Below are positions 1 to 7,092 of a DNA stretch of 16,189 nucleotides, in pieces. Position 1 is the first letter of the stretch, and each line of letters starts with the position of its first letter. The position numbers and the translations under genes are program-made. The notes beneath the pieces are model-generated. The model had not been told where the DNA came from and ran no database searches. It saw nothing but the letters and a program-made list of their open reading frames with translations. The stretch is from Planctomycetota bacterium (GTDB lineage: Bacteria; Planctomycetota; UBA1135; UBA2386): positions 1 through 16,189 of the forward strand of contig JAGQRA010000788.1 in assembly GCA_020425885.1 (NCBI GenBank), written 5' to 3'.

Positions 1-1612
1 CCTCGACCACGAGCGCGTCCGTATCGAAGCCGATGAAGCAGGTGGAGCCTACCGTCACCGGCGGATTGAAGGTCGCGGAGTAGAAGCCTGGTGTCGACCC
101 CACCGTTACGGTCGTGGACGCAATCGGAGCCACCGCCGGTTGGGTGCCCGAGACGGCGAAGACATAGGCATTGACGTTCGCCTGGCCAGCAGGCGCTCTC
201 GTCCAGATCTCGAAGCCGGTCAACGTGTACTGAGCCGCACTGCCGAGACCGACGCGATAGACATGTTGCTCGGGCGATGTCGTGCCCGCCAACGTGCCAC
301 CGGCCGGGTTCTGTTGCGCGCAGGTCGGCACCGCGATCTGCTGCGAGATCGGACAACCCTGACCGAACTTCGCGAACGACGCGATAGTCGTGATGCTCGG
401 CACCTCGGCCTGGACCGAGGTCCACAATGCTCCCGGGCCGATGCGGGCCGCATCGAGCTCACACATCGCCGCCCCCGGAGCGAAGTCGGCGTCGAAACCG
501 AAGTTGAAGATCGTGTTCCACTCCAAGGTGTTGGTCATCGCCATCGACGACACCGAGAACACGACGAAGTTGCCGACCCTGGCTGCACTCCAATCGTTGG
601 CCGGATCGTTGTCGACATCCCCGAAGGTGAAGTTGCTCGCCGTCGCCGAGGCGTCGATCGGCACCCGGAACGCCGAGACGCCGCGGCTCGAGTCGACGTT
701 GTGCACGGCGTACTCGTAGTGATAGGCGCCGCCGCCGAGAGCGGTCACCTTGCTGGCGACGAAGATGCGACCGTCGTCGGCCCCATTGGTGCCGGAGTGG
801 ACGCTGGCACCGGGCCAGCGACCGAGAATCGAGCCGTGCTGCTGCCCCACAGAACTGTCGGAGATGGACCAGGAGGCGCCATTCCACGCCGGGAGGAAGC
901 CACGGTGCGCCATGTTGTCGCCGCGGTTGGCCAACGCTTCGCCGCCGATGACCAGCTGCATACCGTAGTAGTAGCTCGCACCGGTGATGAGCAGGTCCTG
1001 CTCATCGACCGTGATGCGGTTCTTGACCGAGTCGAAGGAAGAGATGACCAGGCTCCTCACGCCATCGGCAGCTAGCGGATAGCCGACCTGCAGCGGATCG
1101 CCGACGTCGAAGTAGCTGCCGATCGGGTTCCAGGTGCCGAGCCACGGATCGATCTCCGCGGCAGGGGCGAGCCAGTAGCGGTCCGCGTTGATCGCCTGAC
1201 CATAGGTATCGGAACAGTTGACACCGAGCAACGTGGTGCTGCCTGGGTTCTGGCAGGTACCGCAGGTCCCGTTCGCGAAGGACGCTTGGAACACGTGCTT
1301 GCAGAAGGTGCGGCGATCGGAGATCTGCTCGATCCTGTCGTTGGCGACACGGGCGACGAGAAAGGCGAACTTCGGGTGGTTCGGCTGCATGGCCGCGAAC
1401 CAATCGATGTTGACCGAACCCGAATTGCAGACGGTGGTCTGCATCGCCATGCCGACCTCGCCGTTCGGATGCGAGCCGCGACGTCCGAAATAGGTCAGGC
1501 TATCGATTGCGGCCAGGTGGCCATCGAGGCCGGAGATCGTGTTTGCCTGCGCTACCAGGCTGGCGCCGGCGGCCATCGCAACGAGGAAGGAAAGGGCGAG
1601 ATGTCTGATCAT
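1..1612 (-). CDS. Secreted hypothetical protein, C-terminus cut by window edge
   Basis: The reverse strand reads open from an ATG at 1612 to the window edge, at least 537 codons, with no stop. The N-terminus (MIRHLALSFLVAMAAGASLV, then AQA) is a typical Sec signal peptide with likely cleavage near residue 23. The rest is rich in Gly, Ser, Thr and Asn with few Lys, as in exported beta-rich proteins. Cysteines cluster at residues 62-133 (C62, C104, C117, C120, C133, including a CGTC pair), suggesting disulfides or a metal site; CGTC is not followed by His, so it is not a haem-c motif. The last ~120 visible residues look like a beta-sandwich. No Shine-Dalgarno precedes the ATG; a TAGAAT hexamer lies 12 nt upstream. 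I do not recognise an enzymatic family. Function unknown; location periplasm or cell surface by inference. Reverse-strand ORFs in other frames here are shadows. Confidence 0.85.
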   Translation of the reverse strand, partial: MIRHLALSFLVAMAAGASLVAQANTISGLDGHLAAIDSLTYFGRRGSHPNGEVGMAMQTTVCNSGSVNIDWFAAMQPNHPKFAFLVARVANDRIEQISDRRTFCKHVFQASFANGTCGTCQNPGSTTLLGVNCSDTYGQAINADRYWLAPAAEIDPWLGTWNPIGSYFDVGDPLQVGYPLAADGVRSLVISSFDSVKNRITVDEQDLLITGASYYYGMQLVIGGEALANRGDNMAHRGFLPAWNGASWSISDSSVGQQHGSILGRWPGASVHSGTNGADDGRIFVASKVTALGGGAYHYEYAVHNVDSSRGVSAFRVPIDASATASNFTFGDVDNDPANDWSAARVGNFVVFSVSSMAMTNTLEWNTIFNFGFDADFAPGAAMCELDAARIGPGALWTSVQAEVPSITTIASFAKFGQGCPISQQIAVPTCAQQNPAGGTLAGTTSPEQHVYRVGLGSAAQYTLTGFEIWTRAPAGQANVNAYVFAVSGTQPAVAPIASTTVTVGSTPGFYSATFNPPVTVGSTCFIGFDTDALVVE

Positions 1613-1614
1613 GA

Positions 1615-1654
1615 GGTCGAGGTGATTCTACGGTGCCAGGACAAAAAGCAACCT
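1615..1654 (-). promoter_or_regulatory. Promoter element A of inverted twin pair, for the secreted protein
   Basis: Read on the reverse strand this 40-nt block begins AGGTTGCTT, passes through TGGCACCGTAGAATCACCTC and ends 2 nt before the ATG at 1612. It contains a -10-like TAGAAT (1630 to 1625) and a weak -35-like TTGCTT with a 15-nt spacer. It matches element B (1686-1723, opposite orientation) at 32 of 38 aligned positions plus one 2-nt gap. Promoter function is inferred from position and hexamers. Confidence 0.55.
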
Positions 1655-1685
1655 TCCCGTGCCCCGGCCTCCCGACCGTCGGAAC

Positions 1686-1723
1686 AGGTTGTTTCTGGTC
1701 CCGGCACCGTACACACCTCAACC
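1686..1723 (+). promoter_or_regulatory. Promoter-like element B of inverted twin pair, facing the methyltransferase gene
   Basis: This forward-strand block begins AGGTTGTTT, contains CCGGCACCGTACACACCTCA and is a diverged inverted copy of element A. The hexamer corresponding to TAGAAT is TACACA after a 2-nt deletion, so it is a weaker -10 match. It lies 55 nt before the ATG at 1779. It could be a second promoter, a shared regulator-binding site, or the remnant of a duplicated 5' region. The remaining DNA between the two genes (1655-1685 and 1724-1778) shows nothing else I can identify. Confidence 0.4.
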
Positions 1724-1778
1724 AACGGCCCCGGCGATTCCGATGTCCTGATCCCAACGATCCCATCGCGCCGCCATC

Positions 1779-2981
1779 ATGCCCCCAACCGTGAAGCGAG
1801 AGTTCTTCGGTCCCCGCGACAACTTCCCGATCTCGGCCAACGACTTCGCCGCCGCCTGCCGGCTGTGCGACACGATGGTCGAGATGCGCGCGCAACGGGC
1901 CGCCTACCTGCAGCAGAACGAGCTCGACCCGAAGGTCTATCTGCCGGCGCAGATGTGGAGCGGTGACTTCGTCGCCTCCAACTTCCGCAAGATCGCGCGC
2001 AAGGACTACCACACCATCAACCACCTGCGCTGCCTGACCTACAACTTCACCGGCTTCAGCATGCTGATGATGGCGCCGTGCGAGAACACGCCGGAGGTGA
2101 TGGAGGTGCCGGCCGATGCCGACGCGATCATCCGTGGCGTCGCCGGATTGGCGGCGAACGCGGCGGTCGAGTTCGTGCGCGCCACGCAGAACACGCCGCA
2201 GGACCGCATCGTCGACACGCCGCGCATGTTCGGCGAGAGTGGCTGGGACGTCGACGGCACCATCGTCAACTTCGACACCTGGTCGAACCAGCAGCGCATC
2301 AACGGGCTGCACGGCAGCGGCGTGCTCGACTGGCTGCTGCGGCGCCGGGCCGAGCGCGGCCGCATCCGCATCGTCGAGATCGGCGCCGGTTTCGGCAACC
2401 TCGCCTACAGCCTGCACCGCATCCTCGGCCCGATCGACTATCACATCGTCGATCTGCCCGAATCGATGATCTACTCGTCGATCTGGCTCGAGACCGTGCT
2501 CGGCGCCCGCTGCACGGTGGCCGCCGCAGGACGTCCGCTCGAGTCGACGCGGCCGGGCGTGACGTTCATCGGCAACCACATGCTCGAGGAGTTCCTGCCG
2601 CAGATCGGCGAGGTCGACCTCGTCATCAACGTGATGTCGCTGTCGGAGATGTCGCCGGTCCAGGTCGCCTACTACGCCGACTGCGCGCGCGAGCTGATCG
2701 GCGAGTCCGGCCTGTTCCACGAACAGAACTACATCCTGCCGGGCATCCACACGGACGTCGTCCAGATCCTCGGCCAGCACTTCGACTACGGCTGCGAGAT
2801 CGACGAGACCGCAGCACCGCACCGCGGTCGCAGCGTGGCCCGCCAATGGGCCAACCGCTACCGCGCCGAGCTGTGGAACGGCGGCGGCAACCGGCCGCTG
2901 CCGAGCTTCAGCGGTGCGAGTCCACAGCGACACCGCGCGACAGCAAGAACGCCAGCAGGTCGCGCAGTTCTTCAGGGTTGA
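1779..2981 (+). CDS. Putative sugar O-methyltransferase (SAM-dependent)
   Basis: A 400-residue class I methyltransferase resembling the family annotated as putative sugar O-methyltransferase (NanM-type, TIGR04371). The SAM-binding motif I is IVEIGAGFG at residues 198-206, followed by an acidic DLPE at 225-228 after the second strand, and NVMSLSEM at 284-291 in the motif IV region. The ~190 residues before motif I are an N-terminal region I cannot match to a separate domain. No signal peptide is present, so it is cytoplasmic. The likely role is methylation of a sugar in a surface glycan; the substrate cannot be read from sequence. No glycosyltransferases flank it. The start is ATG 1779 or GTG 1791; neither has a Shine-Dalgarno. 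Residues from about 377 on are encoded inside the end of the opposing gene and form a basic, Arg/Ala-rich tail unlike the rest, suggesting the gene lost an earlier stop. Confidence 0.82.
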   Translation: MPPTVKREFFGPRDNFPISANDFAAACRLCDTMVEMRAQRAAYLQQNELDPKVYLPAQMWSGDFVASNFRKIARKDYHTINHLRCLTYNFTGFSMLMMAPCENTPEVMEVPADADAIIRGVAGLAANAAVEFVRATQNTPQDRIVDTPRMFGESGWDVDGTIVNFDTWSNQQRINGLHGSGVLDWLLRRRAERGRIRIVEIGAGFGNLAYSLHRILGPIDYHIVDLPESMIYSSIWLETVLGARCTVAAAGRPLESTRPGVTFIGNHMLEEFLPQIGEVDLVINVMSLSEMSPVQVAYYADCARELIGESGLFHEQNYILPGIHTDVVQILGQHFDYGCEIDETAAPHRGRSVARQWANRYRAELWNGGGNRPLPSFSGASPQRHRATARTPAGRAVLQG

Positions 2982-5900
2982 GCGCATCGACGAGGCCGCG
3001 CGGCATCGGCGACAGCGGCGACGGCTCGACCTTCTCGACCTCGGCGGCCGCGACCCGCAGCGGCACGGCATCGGCAACGGCCGGCACGATCTCCCAGTAG
3101 TCCGCGCCTTCGAGCTGCACCTGTGTGGCGCGACCGAACACGGTCGTGCCGTCGCGTCGGTGCACGACCGACCCCGAGTACTGATCGCTGATGACGAGGC
3201 TCGGCTCGAGGATCGATTCGAGCACGTCGGCGGCCGTGAACTTGTTGCCTAGGCTCGTCAGATCGGGGCCGTGGTTGCCGCCTTCGCCGGCGAAGTAGTG
3301 GCACGAGGCGCAGCCGGCGGCGTGGAACAGGTTGTGGCCCGAGGCCAGATCGCGGCCGTCGAGTCCGTCCTGCACCAGCGCCTTGGCGGCATCGAGCTGC
3401 CAGCTGCGGCCCGGGCCGATCGGCTTTCTGCTCTGGAACTTGGGCAGCTCGGCCTTGGCCTTGTCGGCGATGTCGGCCAACGCCTGCTGCTCGGCCGCCG
3501 AGCACGTGTCCCACGCCTCGTCGACCATCGCCTTCAGGTAGCCGTCGTAGCTGGCGCCGCCCTTGCACTGCCGTGCCGCGTGGAAGAACTGAAACAGCGC
3601 GCGGCGTTGCGCCAGCGTCCAGCCGTGCTTCACCGTGCGCAACGCGTAGGCGATCGCGATCTGGCCGGTCGGCGGCATGTTGGCGAGCATGGCTTGAATC
3701 GCGCCGCCGTAGCTGGCGTTGCGCGAAGCGACCTCGGCCCAAGGCGGCGGCGCGGCCGGACGCAGCGGCGTCAGCAGCGGCACCGCCTTGTCGAGCAAGC
3801 CCGGCGCATCGAGGAACGCCAGCAGCTCGGCGAGGTCCTGGTCGGTGCGATCGTCGCCGGCCGGGAATAGCGCCAGCAGTCGCGCCGCGAGCGCTGTGCG
3901 CCGTTCATCGGAGAGCGACGCCATCCGTTGCAGCACCAGGGCGTGGATCCGCAGCCACGCGATCCGGTCGGCCTGGGCCAGGCCGGCGAACGGCACGTCG
4001 GCGGCGAGTCGGGTCAGCAGCTGCCAGTGGCGGTCGTCCGCGGCGGCGGGATGTGACGCATCGACGGCCTCACCGAGGCGCGCCAGCACCTCGCGCAGCT
4101 CCCGGCGCACGGACGCATGGCGGGCCTGGACCAGCTCGGCGGCCGGCGGCGGCGGCGGACCGAGATCCAAGAGCCGCGACGGCAGACCGCGGCCGCCGGT
4201 CAGGACGTAGAGGTGTTCGCCGACCGACACCGCGTCGGTCAACGGCAACGGGATCCCGGTCACGAAGGGCCGCGGCATCGAGCTGCCGATCGGCAGCTCG
4301 TAGATGGTGCCAAACGTCCAATCGAGCGCGAGCACCGAATCGCCGTGCACGACCATCCCGGTCGGCGAACCAGGCCCGATGTCGCACACCGACGGCGGCG
4401 AGTCGGGATAGTCCGCGGACCACTTGTTGCTGCCGCTGCGCCAGCCGTAGTCGGCGCCCGGGATGACCTTCAGGATCCGGGTCGGCCGGTACCACGGCAG
4501 CCCCATGTCCCATTCCATGTCGGCGTCGTAGACGTAGCAGTCGCCACCCGGCAGCACGGCGACGTCGTACGAGTTGCGGAAGCCCCAACACAGCAGCTCC
4601 CAGCGCGTGCCCGTCGGATCGACCTTGCAGATGTAGCCGCCCGGCGCCTTCAAGCCGCTGGCATGACCGCGCGGATCTTCCATCTTCGGCAGCAGCCGAC
4701 CTTCGCCCCACGGCACCGCGGGCAGACCCGCGGCGACCGCGGTGAGCGGCACGTGGTTGCCGATCAGCACCAGCAGGTTCTCGCCATCGGGCGCCCTCAC
4801 GATCGCGTGCGGTCCGTGCTCGCCGCCGCCCTTCAGTTCGCGCAGCAGCTCGACCCGATCGAGTCGGTCGTCGCCGTCGCTGTCGCGCAATCGATAGAGC
4901 CCGGGTGAGCGTACGCTGACGACCGCGTAGAGCGCGCCGTCGAACCAGCACAGGCCCTGGGCGCCGTCGAGTTCGACCTCGACCTTCTCGATCACCGACA
5001 GCCCGCCGATCCCGGCCGCCGGCGTGATGCGGTACAGGCCGCGCGATTGATCGCTGGCGTAGAGCCGGCCCTTGTCGTCGGCGCACATCGCGACCCACGA
5101 ACCGTAGGCCCGCGGCACCTCGAGCAGCTGCACCGCCCGATCCGCCCCGGGACCGGACAGACCCTCGGCCGGCAGCGCGACCTGCGGCGCGCCCGGCTCG
5201 GCGCCGCCGTCGAGCGCATCGACCTTCATCGAGCCGCTCCAGGTGCCCCCGGCCGCACCGAGCGCGCCGTGGTCGGTCGCGGCCTGCCAGTCGCCGTCGT
5301 CGAAGTCGGGATCGTTCCAGCCATCGGGGTCGTCGTTGCTGCAGCGCCACGAAGCGTCGGTCACCAGCTCGGCGCGCTGGCCGCCGGCCTCCCAGATCAA
5401 CCGCAGCACCATGGCCGCCGGGCCGCCCTCGTTCCAACCGTGCACGGCGATTACGTTGTCACCCTGCCGCAGCAGGTCGCCGACGTCGAACGTGCGCGCC
5501 GTACTCCAATCGTCGGCGGCCCCGACGCGCCGCCCGTTGAGGTAGACGCGACAGCCGTTGTCGCAGGTGAATCGGACCTGACCCGCCGCCGGCTCGGCAT
5601 CGATCGTGAACCGGCGGCGGAAGAACACGTCCTCCTCGGCCGTGGCTTCGGCATCCCAGATCCAGCGCGGCGTCTGGCCGCGTGCCCCCCCGCTTCCCGG
5701 CTTCTCACGCGCGAGCAGCGCGGTCACCAGCGGCGGCAGCTTCGCCATCTCCTGCACCGGCAGCCGCATGAGCCGTAGATTCTTGAAGCGCACCGTCATC
5801 TCGGCGCCCTGGTGCACCTGCAGCGCGATCACGCCCTGACGGGGTGCCGTGCGCAGATCGTCCATCAGGATCGCGGCCGGCACGCCGTCGACGAAATGCT

Positions 5901-6405
5901 GCATCAGACCGCCCGTGGCGACGACGCGGAACGTGTGCCAGCGCGACAGGTCGATCGGCTGCGGCGTGCCGATGCGGCCGACGACCCGCACCTCGCCCTC
6001 GGCATCGCGGGCCAGGAACTGCCCGCGTCGGCACAGCACGCCCGCCCCCTTCTCCTCGTAGAACATGCCGACGTAGTCCGGGGTCGGATGCGCGTCGCAC
6101 TGGTAGCCGGCGACGTCGAAGTTCGGCAGCTCGCGGCTGCGGTATTGCACGCCGCTGTTGTTGTCGCCTTCGATGCGGATGTCGTAGCTGAGTTCGAAGT
6201 CGGCGATCTCGCCGCCCTCCCAGAACAGGTAGGTCGTTCGGCGCTTCTCGAGCCCGACCGTCGAGCCCGTGATGCAGCCGTCCTCGACCCGCCAGACCGC
6301 CTCGTCGCCGTGCCAACCGGCGAGCGAATGGCCGTCGAACAGCTCCTCGGGTTGTTGCGAAACGAGCGGACAGATCAGGAGCAACGCGGCGAACGGGTGG
6401 CGCAT
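2908..6405 (-). CDS. DUF1080 / PVC-type dehydrogenase / cytochrome c fusion protein, exported
   Basis: An 1165-residue multidomain protein. I chose ATG 6405 because it gives MRHPFAALLLICPLVS, a short signal peptide, whereas the in-frame extension to 6936 is opposite a real gene and lacks domain character. Residues ~19-215 form a DUF1080 (3-keto-disaccharide hydrolase, concanavalin-like) domain, with ELFDGHSLAGW, DNNSGVQYR and DYVGMFYEEKGAGVL. Residues ~245-395 form a beta-sandwich like sugar-binding modules (VYLNGRRVG, WNDPDFDDGDW). Residues ~425-750 are a PVC membrane-bound dehydrogenase propeller (TIGR02604-like), including a DSDGDDRLD calcium-type loop at 508-516 and WGFRNSYDVAVLP. An alpha-helical region runs to ~1000. 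The C-terminal cytochrome c domain has CASCH at 1032-1036 and a candidate axial Met at 1134 in PMPRGLVDAL. The likely role is periplasmic sugar oxidation or hydrolysis coupled to electron transfer; the substrate is unknown. Confidence 0.9.
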   Translation of the reverse strand: MRHPFAALLLICPLVSQQPEELFDGHSLAGWHGDEAVWRVEDGCITGSTVGLEKRRTTYLFWEGGEIADFELSYDIRIEGDNNSGVQYRSRELPNFDVAGYQCDAHPTPDYVGMFYEEKGAGVLCRRGQFLARDAEGEVRVVGRIGTPQPIDLSRWHTFRVVATGGLMQHFVDGVPAAILMDDLRTAPRQGVIALQVHQGAEMTVRFKNLRLMRLPVQEMAKLPPLVTALLAREKPGSGGARGQTPRWIWDAEATAEEDVFFRRRFTIDAEPAAGQVRFTCDNGCRVYLNGRRVGAADDWSTARTFDVGDLLRQGDNVIAVHGWNEGGPAAMVLRLIWEAGGQRAELVTDASWRCSNDDPDGWNDPDFDDGDWQAATDHGALGAAGGTWSGSMKVDALDGGAEPGAPQVALPAEGLSGPGADRAVQLLEVPRAYGSWVAMCADDKGRLYASDQSRGLYRITPAAGIGGLSVIEKVEVELDGAQGLCWFDGALYAVVSVRSPGLYRLRDSDGDDRLDRVELLRELKGGGEHGPHAIVRAPDGENLLVLIGNHVPLTAVAAGLPAVPWGEGRLLPKMEDPRGHASGLKAPGGYICKVDPTGTRWELLCWGFRNSYDVAVLPGGDCYVYDADMEWDMGLPWYRPTRILKVIPGADYGWRSGSNKWSADYPDSPPSVCDIGPGSPTGMVVHGDSVLALDWTFGTIYELPIGSSMPRPFVTGIPLPLTDAVSVGEHLYVLTGGRGLPSRLLDLGPPPPPAAELVQARHASVRRELREVLARLGEAVDASHPAAADDRHWQLLTRLAADVPFAGLAQADRIAWLRIHALVLQRMASLSDERRTALAARLLALFPAGDDRTDQDLAELLAFLDAPGLLDKAVPLLTPLRPAAPPPWAEVASRNASYGGAIQAMLANMPPTGQIAIAYALRTVKHGWTLAQRRALFQFFHAARQCKGGASYDGYLKAMVDEAWDTCSAAEQQALADIADKAKAELPKFQSRKPIGPGRSWQLDAAKALVQDGLDGRDLASGHNLFHAAGCASCHYFAGEGGNHGPDLTSLGNKFTAADVLESILEPSLVISDQYSGSVVHRRDGTTVFGRATQVQLEGADYWEIVPAVADAVPLRVAAAEVEKVEPSPLSPMPRGLVDALNPEELRDLLAFLLSRGVAVDSHR

Positions 6406-6513
6406 GGGGGCGCCATCATCCCTGCCCGAGCGGGATATCGCCAATGCCATCGGCGGTCGCATCGTGGCACGGCGCGGCCAAGCACGCGGGATGCCATGTG
6501 GTACCCTTCCCCC
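6406..6513. promoter_or_regulatory. Divergent intergenic promoter region
   Basis: These 108 bp separate two divergent starts. On the forward strand a TACCCT hexamer at 6502-6507 lies 6 nt before the ATG at 6514. On the reverse strand GATGAT lies 9 nt before the ATG at 6405, with TTGGCG 18 nt farther upstream. Neither start has a Shine-Dalgarno. The promoter calls rest only on hexamer likeness and position. Confidence 0.35.
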
Positions 6514-7089
6514 ATGCGTATCCCCCTGCTGCTGTGCGCCGCGGCGCTGCTGTCCCCCGTCGCCAAGGCCGACAAGTTCTGGCTCAGTGACCCACAGGCG
6601 AAGGTCGCCGAGGGTTCTGCGCCCGACGTGCTGCTCGGCGTGTTGCTCGAGGAGGACGACAACGGCTATCACATCCGCGTCGTCGGCGGCGAGGTGATCC
6701 TGCCCAGAAAGCGCGTCTTCAAGATCGAGAAGGACGACCTGTCCGTCGATGCGATCGTCAAGCTCGAGACCGAGGACCGCGCGCGCCTCGCCGCGGTAAC
6801 CGAACGGCGGGCCCTCGAGCGTGCCACCGAGCGCCTGCGGCGCGACGCCCGTGCCACCGAGGCCCGGGCGGCCAGGAACCAAGCCGAGGCCATAGAGGCC
6901 GACAAGACCGAGGCCGCGACGGCGACGGCGACTCAACCGCAGCCGGTGTTCGACCCCGTCATCGGTCGCGCCTCGGACGCGGCGATGATGTCGCGCAACG
7001 AGCTCATGCGCGAACTGCAGCTCGCCTGGACCCTGACCAAGGACCGGCGCTATCTCGTGGCACTGCGCAAGATGCGCCGCATGAAGTGA
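6514..7089 (+). CDS. Small exported hypothetical protein with charged helical region
   Basis: A 191-residue protein. ATG 6514 gives a clean signal peptide (MRIPLLLCAAALLSPVAKA, cleavage before DKF). An in-frame ATG at 6496 would add MWYPSP, and the longer in-frame extension to 5812 lies opposite the previous gene and is not supported. Residues ~24-85 look like a small beta domain (LLEEDDNGYHIRVVGGEVILP, shortened here) related in style to short surface domains of Planctomycetes. Residues ~86-135 are highly charged Arg/Glu/Ala, a likely helix or coiled coil. An Ala/Thr/Gln/Pro linker follows, then a basic helical tail ending RKMRRMK. I do not recognise the family. Its stop is 3 nt from the stop of the convergent haem protein gene. 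Confidence 0.75.
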   Translation: MRIPLLLCAAALLSPVAKADKFWLSDPQAKVAEGSAPDVLLGVLLEEDDNGYHIRVVGGEVILPRKRVFKIEKDDLSVDAIVKLETEDRARLAAVTERRALERATERLRRDARATEARAARNQAEAIEADKTEAATATATQPQPVFDPVIGRASDAAMMSRNELMRELQLAWTLTKDRRYLVALRKMRRMK

Positions 7090-7092
7090 CGC

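Noticed and set aside
1264..1272. Possible haem or thioredoxin motif CGTC in the left-edge secreted protein
   Set aside because: CGTC is followed by Gln, not His, and no thioredoxin fold context is visible; a disulfide or metal site is more likely.
1624..1641. Possible sigma-54 promoter (TGGCAC on the reverse strand)
   Set aside because: The -24-like TGGCAC is present but the required GC of the -12 element at correct spacing is absent (AATCA instead of TTGCA).
1500..3077. A 525-codon reverse-strand open frame
   Set aside because: It lies opposite the sugar methyltransferase and across the start of the secreted protein gene, has no recognisable motif, and its composition is typical of antisense GC-rich frames.
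5812..6513. N-terminal extension of the small exported protein
   Set aside because: It is antisense to the DUF1080 domain and would place the signal peptide in the middle of the protein.
6406..6936. N-terminal extension of the large haem fusion protein
   Set aside because: The extension is antisense to the small exported protein, reads as low-complexity Gly/Leu/Arg, and would bury the signal peptide that starts at ATG 6405.
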